A stretch of DNA of 6,528 nt from DASZCR01 sp035942915 (GTDB lineage: Bacteria > Acidobacteriota > Blastocatellia > Pyrinomonadales > Pyrinomonadaceae), in the NCBI GenBank assembly GCA_035942915.1, contig DASZCR010000179.1, forward strand, positions 1 through 6,528. Reading direction: 5' to 3'. The notes beneath the pieces are model-generated. The model ran no database searches. It was not told where the DNA came from and was given only the letters and a program-made list of their open reading frames with translations. Of this stretch, positions 5,959 through 6,528 are shown piece by piece (within the stretch, counting starts at the first letter, position 1; each line of letters begins with the position of its first letter). A program made the position numbers and the translations under genes.

Positions 5959-6528
5959 ATGGCACGTCAAAAGCGCGTCTCGGCCATCGGCACGGCCTTC
6001 GAGGACGAGGCGCGCCGGTGCGGGCACGCGCTCGTGGCGGGCGTCGATGAAGTCGGACGCGGTGCGCTGGCCGGGCCTGTCGTGGCGGCGGCCATCATCC
6101 TCGACCCGGAAGCGCCCCTGCCCGAAGGGCTTAACGACTCGAAGCAGTTGACGGCCAAACAGCGCGAGCGCATCGCCGAAGAGCTGCGCGAGCGCGCCGT
6201 CTGCTACGGCGTCGGCCTCGTCTCGCCCGAAGAGATAGACCGCACGAACATCCTCGTCGCCACGCGGCGCGCGATGCTTGAGGCCATCGAGCAACTCAAG
6301 CCGTGCGCCGATTTCGTTTTAATCGATGCCGTGCAACTCCACGACTGTCGTGCGCCGCAACGCGCCATCATCGGCGGCGATTCCGTCTCGGCTTCCATCG
6401 CCGCCGCCTCCGTCATCGCCAAGACTTTCCGCGACCAATTGATGCGCGAATACGACCTCAAGTATCCGCAGTACGGCTTCGCACGTCACGTCGGCTACGG
6501 CACGCGCGAGCATTACGCGGCGTTACGC
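5959..6528 (+). CDS. rnhB: Ribonuclease HII, 3' end cut by window
   Basis: The first 190 residues of a type 2 RNase H, which cleaves RNA in RNA/DNA hybrids and starts removal of single ribonucleotides from DNA. GVDEVGRG (28-35) carries catalytic D30 and E31 and the GRG ribonucleotide-sensing motif. NDSKQLT (59-65), IDA with D123, and AAASVIAKTFRD with D159 complete the DEDD set. YPQYGFARHVGYGT (169-182) includes the conserved Tyr180. The usual Lys before GD is Gly (IIGGD, 137-141), a variation that does not remove a metal ligand. The frame is open to the last base and lacks the C-terminal end. The ATG at 5959 is 6 bp after the repeat, with no Shine-Dalgarno sequence. An in-frame GTG at 5896 within the repeat is an unlikely start. 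Confidence 0.95.
   Translation, partial: MARQKRVSAIGTAFEDEARRCGHALVAGVDEVGRGALAGPVVAAAIILDPEAPLPEGLNDSKQLTAKQRERIAEELRERAVCYGVGLVSPEEIDRTNILVATRRAMLEAIEQLKPCADFVLIDAVQLHDCRAPQRAIIGGDSVSASIAAASVIAKTFRDQLMREYDLKYPQYGFARHVGYGTREHYAALR

Noticed and set aside
5959..6528. RNase HII as an inactive form because of the missing Lys in KGD
   Set aside because: All four acidic metal ligands (D30, E31, D123, D159), the GRG motif and Tyr180 are present; Gly at this position is a tolerated variation as far as can be judged.

Overview
The window suggests a GC-rich bacterium, and the style of its proteins fits Acidobacteriota (perhaps class Blastocatellia). That placement is an inference from the Gly/Met-rich Ffh tail, the secreted lamin-tail protein with a distinctive beta-rich C-terminal region, and heptanucleotide repeats between genes; no rRNA or other taxonomic marker is present.

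Layout. Positions 50-1330 (minus strand) hold one secreted protein with a lamin-tail domain. A divergent intergenic region of about 480 bp (1331-1811) carries several inverted repeats, a very good sigma70-type promoter (TTGACA, 17 bp, TATCAT) for the rightward genes, and a possible second -10 box. From 1812 to the window edge runs a tightly packed rightward cluster: ffh, rpsP (bS16), khpA (KH-domain RNA chaperone), rimM, trmD, rplS (bL19) and rnhB (RNase HII, cut by the window end). This is the widespread translation/secretion cluster. Ffh targets membrane proteins during translation. bS16 and bL19 are ribosomal proteins, RimM matures the 30S head together with S19, TrmD makes m1G37 in tRNA, KhpA binds RNA, and RNase HII removes ribonucleotides from DNA. 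A lepB gene, often found between rplS and rnhB, is absent.

The striking feature is what lies between the genes. Three of the four longer gaps (ffh/rpsP, rimM/trmD, rplS/rnhB) are almost entirely filled by the same kind of element. Each is a 71-86 bp imperfect palindrome whose arms are tandem heptamers (consensus GTGATRR on the left, YYATCAC on the right) around an AAGCT core. Two of these elements supply part of the upstream stop codon, and two run to within a few bases of the next start codon. The fourth gap (trmD/rplS) has a degenerate element with a different heptamer. Clear Shine-Dalgarno sequences occur in the cluster only before the two ribosomal protein genes. The elements may therefore act on mRNA stability, processing or translation, or may be a mobile or self-propagating repeat family; the sequence alone does not decide.
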